A stretch of 64,000 bases of DNA from Dromiciops gliroides (GCF_019393635.1 NC_057864.1:440074322-440138321), one strand, 5' to 3'; counted from the stretch's first letter, positions 39,748 to 50,863 are shown. Notes: generated from the sequence alone by a model not told the origin. A program made the numbers and translations.

Positions 39748-40035
39748 GGTATCTAGGTGGCACAGTAGATAGTGTTAGAACTGAAGTGAAGAAGACCAAG
39801 TTCAAGTCTGGCCTCAGACACTTACTAGTTGTGTGATCCTCAGCAAGTGACTTACCCATGTTTGCTTCAGTTTCCTTATCTGTAAAATGCACTGGAGAAG
39901 GAAATAGCAAACCACTGCAGTATCTTTGCCAAAAAAAACCCGAATGGAAGGAAATAGCAAACCACTGCAATATCTTTGCCAAAATAACCCGAATGGGGTG
40001 ACAAAGAGTCACACACAACTGAAGAAAAAAACAGA
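39748..40035 (+). mobile_element. MAR1-type SINE with an internal 50-bp tandem duplication
   Basis: TATCTAGGTGGCACAGTAGA, CAGTTTCCTTATCTGTAAAA and GGAGAAGGAAATAGC. Then the unit AAGGAAATAGCAAACCACTG ... CCCGAATGG occurs twice (39898-39947 and 39948-39996) before GGGTGACAAAGAGTCACACA. A short replication slip is the simplest origin. Confidence 0.9.
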
Positions 40036-40144
40036 TGGTGATCAGTTAAAATGGAACTTAAAGCAAACCGTGGGACATAGAGGAGCAGCTTCTTCAAGTA
40101 ACATTAGCAAGGGAGGACTCAGGAAGAATAAATGACTAACTCAA

Positions 40145-40625
40145 GGACACAGCATTAGGACATCATAGAAATTCAGAACTGGAAAGGACCTCAGAGGCCA
40201 CATCTACATCAGTGGTCATCCAGTTTCATTCAAAGTCCTCCAGTGGTGTCAGTGAGAGGGAAGGAATGGAAAGGAGTAGGGAGACTAACGAATGAGACAG
40301 TCATTTCGAATTTGTAATAATGGTTATTATTAGGAAGTTTTCCCTAACATCAAGCCTAAATCTGCCTCTTCAAATTCTGCCTGTTACTCTTAATTCTGTT
40401 CTCTGGGGTCAGGTAAAGCTGGTTTAATGCATCTTCCCCAGTGGCTCTTTCAAATACATAAAGATAGCTATCACTTTCCCTATTTTTTCTTCTTTTCTCT
40501 TGGCACAGCAACCCTAGTTCTTTCAAATGATCCTTGGATGACATCATACAAGGATTTGGTTCTTTCGCTGCTCCCCCCTTTATTTCCCTCTTCTGGATAC
40601 ATTTCAGCATACATATGGACTATTA
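40145..40625 (-). mobile_element. CR1/L3 LINE 3' part, antisense
   Basis: GAACTGGAAAGGACCTCAGA, ATTAGGAAGTTTTCCCTAAC, ATCAAGCCTAAATCTGCCTC, TACATAAAGATAGCTATCAC, TGGCACAGCAACCCTAGTTC and CCTCTTCTGGATACATTTCA follow the reversed CR1/L3 end. Confidence 0.75.
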
Positions 40626-40654
40626 GATGTTTATACATATCTTTGATTGATTGA

Positions 40655-40706
40655 TATCAACATATATGCTGTATTAGGCACTCAGTAAATGCTTATTGAT
40701 GGATTG
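40655..40706 (+). mobile_element. L2 terminus, sense (short)
   Basis: TATTAGGCACTCAGTAAATG with CTTATTGATGGATTG. Confidence 0.5.
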
Positions 40707-41328
40707 TATTTTTTTTAAAAAGGGTATTGCCTCCTATGTGTAATATGAATTATAGAAGGATCTGGGGGAAATTAGGCTTGCCCCCAAATCTCCCACATTT
40801 AAGTTTGCATGGACTAGTCTCCTTGGGAGAGATGCAATAATTCACTGGGAGGGAGGTCTATGAAGATTAACTCAGGTGTACTCTGGTAAAGCATTCCAAA
40901 AAGAGACTCCACTATCCTTCTTCATTCAAGGTGGCTCTCAAAAATGTCTCTAATCTAGGAGATTTTTATTTCTTTATTCTGTTTTTAGTTTATTTGTCTC
41001 TGCTTACTGCTTCTCCTCTTTATCACCTTGAGCTGTCTAAATAACGCTTTAGCAGAGAACCACTGCTGGTTTTGTGATTTCCATTCCCATCATGATTATT
41101 AATGCCCCTTTCTGTCCCCCATGACTCATGCTATGGGCTAAATGGGTGCCCCACCCCTTTCCAAACAGACCAATTTCCTTGATATCCTCTATTACTACAA
41201 ACAACACTGACCACACAAGAAGGGTTTTGCCTACTAATTTCTTTAGATTACAATGGGAAGAAATGGTAGCAAAGGAAAAAACAGAGAAAAAAAGAGAAAG
41301 GAGAACGGTCTGTGGGAGTAATCCAGTC
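40707..41328. other. Non-coding sequence, no recognised element
   Basis: Unassigned unique DNA. No exon supported. Confidence 0.4.
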
Positions 41329-41560
41329 CAATAAACATTTATTAAGCACCTACTATGTGTCAGGCACTGTGCTAAGTGTTGAGGATAAAATTAATAAAAT
41401 GAAAGACAGTCCCTGCCCTTAAGGAGCTTGCAATCTAAAGGGAGAGACAGCACACAAAAGGAAGCAGGAAAGGGAGAGGAGGTATGTTGTTCTGTGGAGC
41501 TGAAACCAGATAGGGCAGCAAATGCAAAATGGAATGAGCAGGCAGGCATTATGGAATTCA
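41329..41560 (-). mobile_element. L2 3' end, antisense
   Basis: CAATAAACATTTATTAAGCA, CCTACTATGTGTCAGGCACT, GTCCCTGCCCTTAAGGAGCT and TGCAATCTAAAGGGAGAGAC. Confidence 0.8.
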
Positions 41561-41627
41561 ACCCACTTCAATCCAATTCAGAGAACTGGTTCCTTTAATT
41601 AATTCCTCTCCCACAGAGTCATTATTT

Positions 41628-41872
41628 GTTGTTCAGTCCTATCCAACTCTCTGTGACCCCATTTGGGGTTTTCTTGGAAAAGATACTAGAGTGATTTGCC
41701 ATTTCCTTTTCCAGCTCATTTGACAGATGAGGAAACTGAGTCAAACAGGGTTAGGTGACTTGGCGAGGGTCATGCAACTAGTAAGTGTCAGAGACCAGAT
41801 TTGAACTCTGGAAGATTAATCTTTCTGACACTCCAGGCCAGTAGTCTATCTTCTGCACCATGTAGCTACCAG
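41628..41872 (-). mobile_element. MAR1-type SINE, antisense
   Basis: GTTGTTCAGTCCTATCCAAC, GTGACCCCATTTGGGGTTTT, GATGAGGAAACTGAGTCAAA and CTGCACCATGTAGCTACC. Essentially complete. Confidence 0.9.
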
Positions 41873-43319
41873 AGAAAGGTTTGTGCAATTGCTTCCAACA
41901 ACTCTGTGTCCTAGGAGAGGGAAATTGTCTCTAAGGGGTAATTTGGGGCATCTAACCACACCTCATTCAATCAGGACCATATCAACTCTCACTCCTACTC
42001 CCCATAACAACTAACTACATTATTAACCCTCATATTCTTTGCAGGAAACCTCAGAGTCACACTGATCAGTGGCCAGCTAAGTTCTCAAGTCTGGAAAGAA
42101 TCCGTGTTGTACCAAAATGGAGGATGAGACTCCAAGTCTTTCCTTCTTGACCAGCTTGTTCTCCCTTCTTTCTAGCAGGATTCTCCACAAATAACTCTTC
42201 CCAGCAATCCCCATTCCAACATGTCATTGGCTGACAGACACTGGGTAGCATCTTCAAGGCAATGCTAGGCTACCAGTGATTGATGCATATATTGATCTAA
42301 ATGATAAATCTATAAGTATGGTTATTTCTAGTCACAGATACAAACATATTTTTGTATTCTATGTAACCTCTTTCCTAGTTGTTTTCTTCTTAGGAGCCTC
42401 AATGAATGACAAGCAGCTATCTTTATAGCTCCTGTCACTTTGTCAAGTTTTCCCATGAAGTCCAACTTTTCAGAACCTCTAAATAGGCACACTGGTGGCA
42501 AGGAGTTCTGGCAAATGGACAAACCCAATAGAAAGACTATACCTTAAAAACAAGTGCTTTTTGTGCACCCATACTGGCAGCCCACTTGGCTACCAGTTTC
42601 TACAAACCCTTTGGGATGGCATGACTGGAACCTTTGGAGATGCTACCAGTGCCAAGGTCCAGGGGCAAAGAGCCAGAGCCACCATACCTTCATACCTCAT
42701 ACATCAAGTTAAAAATTTAGGACCCATAGATATAAAAGTATTCATAGCAACATCATGATAACAAAAAAGCTGGAATATTTTCCCCACCCTTGGGGAAAGG
42801 AAAGGAAAGACAATGCCGAAGAAAGGCATACTGCTACAAGCACACAGTGGTTGGTCTAATACTTCTGTAAAGCCTTGTAGAAGTCCCAAGTTTATGCCAA
42901 TGGACTGGAAACTACGCCTTAAGCAGTTAACATTAGTGACCTGTCAACACACAAGAACCTAAACCTCTTGAGCATCTGGTCAGTGGCCCCACTCCCCAAC
43001 ACATATCCCCATGATAAGGCTGCTTGGCTGTTCATCTTATCATCACCTTATCTGCATCTTCATCATTCACATCCAGGTCTTGAACCACTCCAAGTATTGA
43101 ACATTTTGCCTAGAGACTTGTAAGTAACACACAGGTCTTAGTTCCCCAGAGTAAGAGAGATGCTGTGGCCTGAAACACTGAGACCCAGAGGTCTGGAGGC
43201 ATGTCAGTGTGTCTAGTCTGCTTCAGGGAGGTCATAAGACTGTGCAAAACTCTCATTTTTACGATCATCATCAAATTTGCCACCAACATCTCCATCAACA
43301 ACATTGTTGGAGTCAGCAC
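41873..43319. other. Unique sequence, 1.45 kb, with one possible L1 scrap
   Basis: Mostly unassigned. AAAAGTATTCATAGCAACAT with AACAAAAAAGCTGGAATATT (42710-42780) recalls a short old L1 ORF2 end. No exon is convincing on either strand. Confidence 0.35.
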
Positions 43320-43500
43320 CATTCTTATTGTAGATTGTCAAAGCTGGAATGGGTTATAACAATCAACTAGCTCAACTCCCTCACCATTTTACAGATGGAC
43401 AAACTGAGGCTCTGAGCATAACCACACTACTAATAAGCAACTGAGGAAGGACTCAAAGCCAGGTCTTTGGATCCCACATCCATTGTCCCATCTGTTGTAT
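43320..43500 (-). mobile_element. MIR-like fragment, antisense
   Basis: CCATTTTACAGATGGACAAA, CTGAGGCTCTGAGCATAACC and AAGCCAGGTCTTTGGATCCC. Confidence 0.55.
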
Positions 43501-43597
43501 CATGGTCTTAGAATCTCTGGATCTGGAATTAGAAGACTAAAATTTTACAATGAAGAAACTGAGACACAAAGAAATTAAGTGACAGTCATAGGATCAT

Positions 43598-43842
43598 GCC
43601 GTTCAGTCACATCCAACTCTTTGTGACCCCATCTGGGGTTTTCTTGGCAAAGATACTGGAGTGGTTTGCCATTTCTTTCTCAGCTCATTTGATAGATGAG
43701 GAAACTGAGATAAACAGGGTTAAGTGATTTGGCCAGGGTCACAAAGCTAGTAAGTGTCTGAGGCCGATTTTGCACTCAGGAAGATGAGTCTTCCTGACTC
43801 TAGGTCTGGTGCTCTATCCACTGTGCCACCTAGCTACCCTCA
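43598..43842 (-). mobile_element. MAR1-type SINE, antisense
   Basis: GTTCAGTCACATCCAACTCT, TGACCCCATCTGGGGTTTTC, GATGAGGAAACTGAGATAAA and CACTGTGCCACCTAGCTACC. Confidence 0.92.
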
Positions 43843-43929
43843 CAGGATCACAGAGTCATAGATTTAGATATAAGATGTAGAGTGAACCTCATCTGTAATA
43901 GATGATGTCCCCAGGAAGGACACTCACCC

Positions 43930-44560
43930 CACATGGAATGCAGAAAAGCAGCATGGCATGATGGGTAGAGAGTTGCACTTGGATCCAGGGACCCCTGAGA
44001 TTGAATGGCACCTTCCTTAGCTGGGTGAGCCTAAGCAAGTCAGTTAACTTATATGAGCCTTCATTTCTTCATCTGTAAAAATAAGGAGAAAAAAATAATA
44101 CCACCTACACCACAGGTTTGAAGTGAGAACCAAATGAAATAATATATCTGTATGAGTGCATGTATGAATGCGTGTGAAAACCTTAAAGAATTATATAAAT
44201 ACTAGGTATTGTTACATAAATAGGGGGCAGCTTGGTGGCACAGCGGATAGAGCATTGGCTCTGGAGTCAAGAAGACCTGAGTTCAAATTGAGCTTCAAAC
44301 ACTTTGTGATCCTAGGCAAGTCACTTAATCCTGTTTGCCTCAGTTTCCTCATCTGTCAATCATGGCAAACCACTCCAAGTATCTTTGCCAAGAAAACCCC
44401 AAATGGGGTCATGGAGAGTCAGACACAACTGAAACAATCGGACAAAAAAATGGGAATAATAAAAGCAACTACCTCACAGGATTATTGTGATGATCAAATG
44501 AGATAGCAAGTATTTTCAAACCTTAAAATATTATTCAAATGCTGTTATTATTAATTATTG
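43930..44560 (+). mobile_element. MIR SINE, sense, hosting a MAR1 copy
   Basis: GCATGGCATGATGGGTAGAG, TTAGCTGGGTGAGCCTAAGC, TCATTTCTTCATCTGTAAAA and CCACAGGTTTGAAGTGAGAA before the MAR1. GATTATTGTGATGATCAAAT with GAGATAGCAAGTATTTTC after it belongs to a second MIR end. Confidence 0.7.
44222..44450 (+). mobile_element. MAR1-type SINE, sense, with small deletions
   Basis: GGGGGCAGCTTGGTGGCACA, TTGAGCTTCAAACACTTTGT (core deletion), CCTCATCTGTCAATCATGGC (loss of the GAGCTGGAGAAGG block), AAACCCCAAATGGGGTCATG and GAGTCAGACACAACTGAAAC. Confidence 0.9.
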
Positions 44561-45359
44561 TGTCACTATCACCACTCATACTGAGTAATATCTCATGGAC
44601 CTCAAAGAATCACATGTTACAGAAGCTCATTTCCTAAGTTTTTCCTCCTTCCCAGGATCTTCACTGACCCCCAGGACCTTTGTCCTGCCTCAGTCAATAA
44701 AAATGCACAGTCCTAGCCCCCATAGAAATCTTGAGCATCTCTCAGAGGCAGGCGGTCACTCACCACTCCAAGCACCAAAGCCCATTTCAAGAACGAGGGA
44801 AATTGCAGAGGATAGAGGATGGAGTTATGCCCAACCTAGAGGTGTGAAAGTTTTAAGAGGGGCTAGAACTCTCTGGGTGGGTCCCCATGATGAACTAGAA
44901 CCATGCCCACCCCCTCTTCCCAGATGAAATCAAGGTTTTTGACAGTGCTTTCCGCAAGCCTTTTCACAGCCTTAATCGGCTCCCCTGGCGGGCAGGGGCC
45001 CACGCCACCCGCCTTCCCTTCTCAGCAGCCAGAAGCAGCTTGTTTGCAAGCTGCTGTGTGTCCCTGTCGCCTCCTCGGGAAGCCGTCACAGCATGGCCTG
45101 GAACAGGCGCCCGAGGAGGCCTCGCAGTTTAGTCGTAATTCATCAGCTTCACAGCTGCTGTTTGGGCCAAGGGGAGGGTGGGCAGAAGCAAACACCAAAC
45201 AGCCCCATAATAAGGGGATCGTTCTCTGGACTCTGCTGGGCTCACTGGCAGGCATTGTGACTCAACCACAGAAGAGAGGGCCCAGGAATGCCAATTACCC
45301 ACAGCCTCTCTGTCCTCCTGGGTGCTTCAAAGGTCTCAGTGGGGCCTGCCTCCCTGGGA
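44561..45359. other. GC-rich repeat-free island, candidate regulatory DNA
   Basis: About 800 bp, free of recognisable repeats and richer in G+C and CpG than the surroundings (for example CCCTGGCGGGCAGGGGCCCA and GCGCCCGAGGAGGCCTCGCA). It contains CAGCTG E-boxes (TTCACAGCTGCTG), TAATTCATCAGC and CCCCATAATAAGGGG. The 161-codon frame at 44903-45388 starts from a non-ATG codon and has no domain, so I do not call it a gene. Confidence 0.4.
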
Positions 45360-45675
45360 ATCATGATAACAACACTTCACATTTCTAAAGTCTCTAAAGG
45401 TGCACAAATGACTGCCTTCGCAACAGCCCCGGGAGGTAGCTGATGCATGTATCATTGGGCAGCCAGTTGGTACAGCGGATAGAGCATGGGATTTGGAGTT
45501 CAAATTCAGCCTCAAACATATGCCAGGTGCTCAGCCCTGGGTAAGTCACTTAACCCCTCTCGGCCTCAGTTTCCTTATCTATAAAATAAAGCTAATGATA
45601 GCACCTACCCCACAGGCTCGTAAGGATCAAAGGAGATAATACAAGGAAAGTTCTATATAAATGCTAGATAGTTTT
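45360..45675 (+). mobile_element. MIR-type SINE, sense, next to a reversed MIR scrap
   Basis: The scrap (TTCGCAACAGCCCCGGGAGG) lies at 45385-45450, on the minus strand. The main copy runs from GGCAGCCAGTTGGTACAGCG through CAGCCCTGGGTAAGTCACTT and TATCTATAAAATAAAGCTAA to ACAGGCTCGTAAGGATC. Confidence 0.7.
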
Positions 45676-46499
45676 TATCATTTTGTAACCCATTATACAG
45701 ATAAGGAAACTGTGTGAGGGGATCCATTCCTGGAATTTAAATAGAGCTTCACAGAAATCTTGGATGAACTAGTCAATGCCAGAAACAATAGGTCTTTTAT
45801 TTTGGCATGTTTAGTTTGCAAAGGAAGATAACAGTCCTTAACCAGAGACCCTACTTCCCAGGGAATAAAGAAAGGAGGGTTGAGGAAAGAAGGAATACCA
45901 TTGGAATCCAGAAGGACAAACTACTCAGATCATAGCACCCAGTGTAATGAAAATACAGCCAGCATCTGGAGAGAGGCCTTGAGTGCCAGGCCAGGAGGCA
46001 CTGACCCTAGGACCTGGCCCATTGTTATACCAAGCTCTCACCACTCCCATCCTCACTCTATGCATTAGGGCCAATTTAGGTATTTTATAGGAAGGAACAA
46101 GGTCTCAATCAGGTGCATCCAGTTAGCTTCTCAAATACACCTGCACCTTACAAGGAACTAAAGATATATTTTTTATTTTTTTTAAATATCTACACTCAAT
46201 CAGCTTACACTCTAATGGGATAGTACAACATGTACACAAATAAAGACAAAGTATAGACAAAGTCATTTCAGGCAGGAGAGAGTGCTAACGACTGTGGGGA
46301 TCAAAGAAAGCTTTGTGTAGGAGGTTGGGCCAGTCACACAAACACACAAAACCACTGCAACAAATATGCCTCATCTAACAAGACAAATCCCCATTGGCTA
46401 CATCCAGAAATGAGTGTTTTATCCTATACTTAAGTCTATTATCTCTGTGTCAAGAAGTGAGGTAGCAGCCTTCATCATCAGGACTTTGGAACTGGGGTT
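45676..46499. other. Non-coding sequence, no recognised element
   Basis: Unassigned. No exon supported. Confidence 0.4.
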
Positions 46500-47050
46500 G
46501 AGCACTTAAAAAGCATTTATTAAGCACCTACGTGTGAGGCATTTTCTAAGTGCTGGGGATACAAAGAACAGGTGCCCTCAAAGTGTTCACAGTCTAATGG
46601 GGGAGACAACAAGCATGCAAATAAATACAGACAAGCTATATCCAGGATAAATGGAAAATAATTGGCAGAGGAAAGACATCTAGACTTAAGAGGAATTGGG
46701 AAAGGCTGGAAGCTAGGGGAGCGAAAGGGTAGAGATGAGAAGGAAAAGCATTCCAGGCACCAGATACAGACTGACAGAGAAAATGCTGGGAACCTAGTGT
46801 CTTGTTCATAAAACAGGAAGCACCCCACTGTCAGTGGATCAAAGTGAGGCATTAAGAAGACTGGAAAGTGGGAGGAGGGAGCTGATGAAGGGATTTGAAC
46901 ATCAACATCAGGATTTTGTATTTGACCATGGAAGCAATTGGGAGCCAATGCCATTTATGGAGTAAGGGAGTGATGTGCTTGGAATTATACTTCAGGAAAA
47001 TCACTGTGGTAGCTGAATGGAGGATAGGTTGGAGTAGGGAGTGACATAAA
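46500..47050 (-). mobile_element. Long L2-derived element, antisense
   Basis: GCATTTATTAAGCACCTACG, AAGTGCTGGGGATACAAAGA, GTCTAATGGGGGAGACAACA, AGAAGACTGGAAAGTGGGAG, GATTTTGTATTTGACCATGG and AGGAAAATCACTGTGGTAGC. An open frame of 144 codons on this strand is repeat-derived. Confidence 0.75.
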
Positions 47051-47370
47051 AATTGCCCAAGGATTCATTAGTAGGTACTGCTGTCAATCATTCTTGTCAA
47101 ACTTTTTAATAGAATTATTTATTATATGCACAGCATAGACCTATGGAATAAAAAAACCAGTGTACTCCAAGTAGCATTTTAGCCATTTTATATAGGCAGA
47201 GTGGGCACAATGAAATTTTACAGAAGGTGGAAAGGGAAAGATTTATATATTGAACGACAAATAGCAGAAGGGAAAATCCACATTAGGTAAAATAGTAAGC
47301 TGGTCAGTAAATACTTGGAAACGGCTGGAATTTGGAGACTACCCATTACCACCTGAGCTATACTTGATAT
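47051..47370. other. Non-coding sequence, no recognised element
   Basis: A/T-rich unassigned DNA between two L2-derived copies. Confidence 0.35.
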
Positions 47371-47604
47371 GGGGCAGCAAGATAGCACAGGGCATGGAGT
47401 CAGGAAGACCTGAGTTCAAATCTGACTTCAGACATGTACTGACTGTGTAACCCTGGGCAAGTCACTTAATCCTGTTTGCCTCAGTTCCTCCTTTGTAAAA
47501 CGAGTCAGGAAAGGAAATGGCAAATCACTCCAGTATATTTGCCAAGAAAACCCCAAATGAGGTCATGAAGAGTCAGACATGACTGAAATGACTGAACAAT
47601 AACA
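47371..47604 (+). mobile_element. MAR1-type SINE, sense
   Basis: GGGGCAGCAAGATAGCACAG, TCCTGTTTGCCTCAGTTCCT, GAAAGGAAATGGCAAATCAC, AAACCCCAAATGAGGTCATG and GTCAGACATGACTGAAATGA. Complete RTE-like tail. Confidence 0.92.
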
Positions 47605-48541
47605 AAATGTGCTAGGCACTATGCTAAGTTCCGAGGATACAGAGAAAGGCAAAAATGGGGCACTCTGATTGAGGAGGAAACATACGAATATTTAGGTCTA
47701 TTCAAGGTATATGCAGAGTATATGGAGGTAATCTGAAAGGGAAAAGCTGTTTGTGGGATAAGAGGAGGGAAAGAGATAAAGGCTTTCTGAAAAAAGTAAG
47801 ATTTTGGAGCTGTCTTGAAGGAGACCTGGGAAGGTAAGAGGCAGAGATGATGGGGCAAGTGTGGGGCAAAACATTCCAGACAATAGGGATTGGGGGTGGC
47901 CAGAGCACTGCCAATGCAAAGGCTTAGAGGTGGGAAATGAATCTAGTGTTCAAGGAACTTCAAACAGGCCAATTTAGCTATGTCAAAGAGTCTGCGGAGG
48001 CGGATAAAGTGTAATAGGACTGAAAAGGAAGGGATCAGTCTATGAAGAGCTTTAAATGCCAAACAGAGGGATTTTTATTTAATCCTGGATGTAATGGGAA
48101 GTCACCAGAACTTATTGATCAGGAGGTGAACACAACTAGATTCACAGTTGAAAGGAAGATGGACTAGAATGAGGAGAAATTTGAATCAGACAGACCAGTT
48201 AAAAGTCCATCGCACAAATCCCTGTGAGAGGTGATAAGGACAATACTAGGATTGTGGCTATATGAATGGAGAGAAAGGGGAGTAGATAGAAGATACAGTG
48301 AAGATAGAAATGACAAAGTTGGGAAATGGATTGATTGGGTTTGTATAAATGAAGAATCAAAGCTGAAGCTGAGGTAGTTGGGAAGATGGAGGAGCCCTCG
48401 ACAGGAATAAGGACATTATGAAGTGGGAGAGCTGAAGGGAGAGATCATGAGTCCTCTTTTGAACATGTCGAGTTTGAGATATCAATGGGACATCAATTGG
48501 GAGGAAAGTGTGGCTGGTTAGTTCTTCCATATGCTCCTGTT
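47605..48541 (-). mobile_element. Long L2-derived element, antisense, interrupted by the full-length L1
   Basis: GTGCTAGGCACTATGCTAAG, AAGGAGACCTGGGAAGGTAA, AAAACATTCCAGACAATAGG, GAGAGCTGAAGGGAGAGATC and GTCGAGTTTGAGATATCAAT. The L1 target site lies at its far end. Confidence 0.65.
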
Positions 48542-48556
48542 TACTGTCTTCTAGGA

Positions 48557-49138
48557 GGGGGCGGAGCCAAGATGGCGGAGAGGAAGCAGCCAGCTGCCTG
48601 AGCTCTCCTTCTGTTCCCTCAAAACAAACATTAAATCAAGCCTCTGGACGGATTCTGAAACTACAGAACCTGCAAAGAGACAGAGAGACACAGTCCTCCA
48701 ACCAGAGATAATTTAAAAGACTTCAGGAAAAGGTCAGTCTGACTCAGGCAAAAGGGAGGCCCAGCGCAGGGCAGCAACCCAGCGCCGAGGGGGTCGGGGC
48801 AAGTCAGCAGGAGCTGCGGGCCACAACTGAACAACTGAGGCCCCTGGAACCTGGTTCAAAAATCTGGTGGCCAAGAAGGACAGTGGAAAAACCTACCTGC
48901 ACCGGCCGAGAGGGCCACGAACGGGTCAGGCGGGATCAGAAGCCGGGGTCCGGCACCTGGCTGGCTGAGCACAATCAGACAGTAAGTGCAGGGTGGGGGA
49001 TCTCCACACACCATAAAGGCCTAAGAGTAAAAACCCAGTCACACAGCACCTATACCCCTGCACAAGAAGCCCAAAACAGGGACCCTGGTGCCCTGAGAGC
49101 AGACCTCAACTTAAAAAATAAATAAATAAGCTGCAATA
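48557..49138 (+). promoter_or_regulatory. L1 5' UTR with internal promoter
   Basis: The first 20 bases contain CCAAGATGGC at 48567-48576, the YY1 site that fixes transcription starts in primate L1 and stands at the same place here. The segment is GC- and CpG-richer than the flanks (CAGCGCCGAGGGGGTCGGGG, GCACCGGCCGAGAGGGCC). Promoter function is inferred from position and the site. Confidence 0.75.
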
Positions 49139-50280
49139 ATGAGTAAGAAGCAAAAAAGAGCCCTCTCCATTGAGAGCTTCTGTATCAATACACAAACTCA
49201 GATGAGGACAATAGCCTGAAATTGCCTACATCTGAAGCCTCAGGAGGGAAGGTGAATTGGTCTCAAGAACAAAAAGCCTTCCTGGAAGAGCTCAAAAAGG
49301 ATTTTAAAAATCAATTGAGAGAGGTAGAAGAAAAAATGGGGAGAGAAATGAAAGCAAAACAAGAAAACTATGAAAAAAGAATCAGCAGCTTGGAAAAGGA
49401 AGTACATAATTTCACTGAAGAAAACAAAGCCTTAAAAAATTCATTTGGCCAGATGGAAAAAAAGGTACATAATCTCACTGAAGAAAACAATACCTTAAAA
49501 AATTCATCTGGGCAAATGGAAAAAAAGGTGCATGATCTCATTGAAGAAAACACTGCCTTAAAAAATTCACTTGGCCAAATGGAAAAAAAGGTGCATAATC
49601 TCACTGAAGAAAACAATGCCTTAAAAATTAAAGTGGGACAGTTGGAAGATAAGGAATCCATGAGACACCAGGAATCAGTCAAGCAGAATCAAAAAAATGA
49701 AAAAATAGAAGAAAATGTGAAATACCTCATTGGAAAGACAACTGATCTGGAAAACAGATCAAGGAGAGACAATTTGAGAATCATTGGACTGCCTGAAAGC
49801 CATGACCAGAAAAAGAATCTAGACACCATATTCCAGGAAATTATTAAGGAGAACTGCCCTGATATCATAGAATCAGAGGATAAAATCATTGAAAGAATAC
49901 ACCGATCACCTCCTGAAAGAGACCCCAAAAGGAAAACTCCAAGGAATATTGTAGCCAAATTCCAGAATTATCAGGTAAAGGAGAAAATACTCCAAGCAGC
50001 CAGAAAGAAGCAATTTAAATATCATGGAGCCACAGTCAGGATTGCTCAGGACCTGGCAGCTTCAACATTAAAGGACCACAAGGCTTGGAATATGATATTC
50101 CTGAAGGCAAAGGAGCTTGGATTGCAGCTGAGAATCGATTACCCAGCAAAAATGTGCATTTTCTTTCAGGGGAAAAGATGGACATTTAATGACATTGGGG
50201 ACTTTCAATCTTTCCTGGTGAAAAGACCAGAACTGAATAGAAAATTCGATCTCAACATACGAGACTCAAGAGAAGTTTAA
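49139..50280 (+). pseudogene. L1 ORF1 (RNA-binding chaperone), one frameshift near its start
   Basis: ORF1p forms trimers that coat L1 RNA. ATG 49139 opens MSKKQKRALSIES, but the frame closes at 49217-49219. A one-base loss at about 49201 (CTCA/GATGAGG) is the likely cause. Downstream, 49222-50280 is open without interruption. It contains a coiled coil with four 21-residue units at 49402-49653 (each like VHNLTEENNTLKNSSGQMEKK without its last residue), then the RRM (DLENRSRRDNLRIIGLPES) and the C-terminal domain (VRIAQDLAASTLKDHKAW, LGLQLRIDYPAKMCIFFQGK). The TAA stop is at 50278. Confidence 0.9.
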
Positions 50281-50863
50281 AAAGGTAAACAGAGGGGGAA
50301 AAAAAAGGTTACCCTATTAGGTTAAACTGTTTATATCCCTACACAGGAAAATAATACTCATAACTCTTAAGAACTGTAAATGTATTTGGGCAGAGAGAAG
50401 GACTTTACATAGAGGGTATAAATATAAATTGTCTTTGATGCGATGATACAAAAGAATTAAGGGGTTAAAAAGGGAGTCTATGGGGAGGAGAGGAAAGGGG
50501 AGGTGGAATGGGATGAATTATATCATATGAAGAGGTGGAAAAAAATTATTACAATAGAGGGAAAGAAAGGAGGGGGGAACATTGTTTCAACCCTATTCTT
50601 ATTAGATTTGACTCAAAGAGGGAATAACATATACGTTCATCGGGATAAAAAAACTTAACTCATTCTTTAGGGAAGCAAAAGGGGAAGGGAAAGGGGGGGA
50701 CTGATAGAAGGGAGGACAAAAGCAAGGGAGAAAAGGGTAAAGAAAAGAGAGGGGGGTGATAAAAAGGGAGGGCAGATCGGGGGAGGCAGGGGTAAGAAGT
50801 AAAACGTCGGTGAGGAGGAATAAGGTGAAAGAAGGGGGCAAAAGTACAAAGGGGGTAAACAGA
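50281..50863 (+). other. L1 inter-ORF spacer, 583 bp, purine-rich
   Basis: Between the ORF1 stop and the first plausible ORF2 ATG. A- and G-rich, with several GGGG runs (50680-50850). The ORF2 frame is already open from 50756 but without conserved protein sequence before 50864. The spacer is roughly ten times longer than the human or mouse one. Confidence 0.8.

Noticed and set aside
43110..43322. Minus-strand frame reading MVLTPTMLLMEMLVANLMM as a membrane protein fragment
   Set aside because: Another reading frame of the same strand looks equally protein-like (rich in D, N and G). No homologue could be named, and unique DNA of this composition gives such frames by chance.
44903..45388. 161-codon open frame in the GC-rich island
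   Set aside because: It begins at a non-ATG codon, has no recognisable domain and overlaps an opposed frame. High G+C reduces stops by chance.
46520..46954. 144-codon minus-strand open frame
   Set aside because: Lies wholly within a long L2-derived repeat. Similar frames occur in the related copies at 47619-47919.
49368..49958. Minus-strand open frames opposite L1 ORF1
   Set aside because: Antisense shadows of the A-rich coiled-coil coding sequence.
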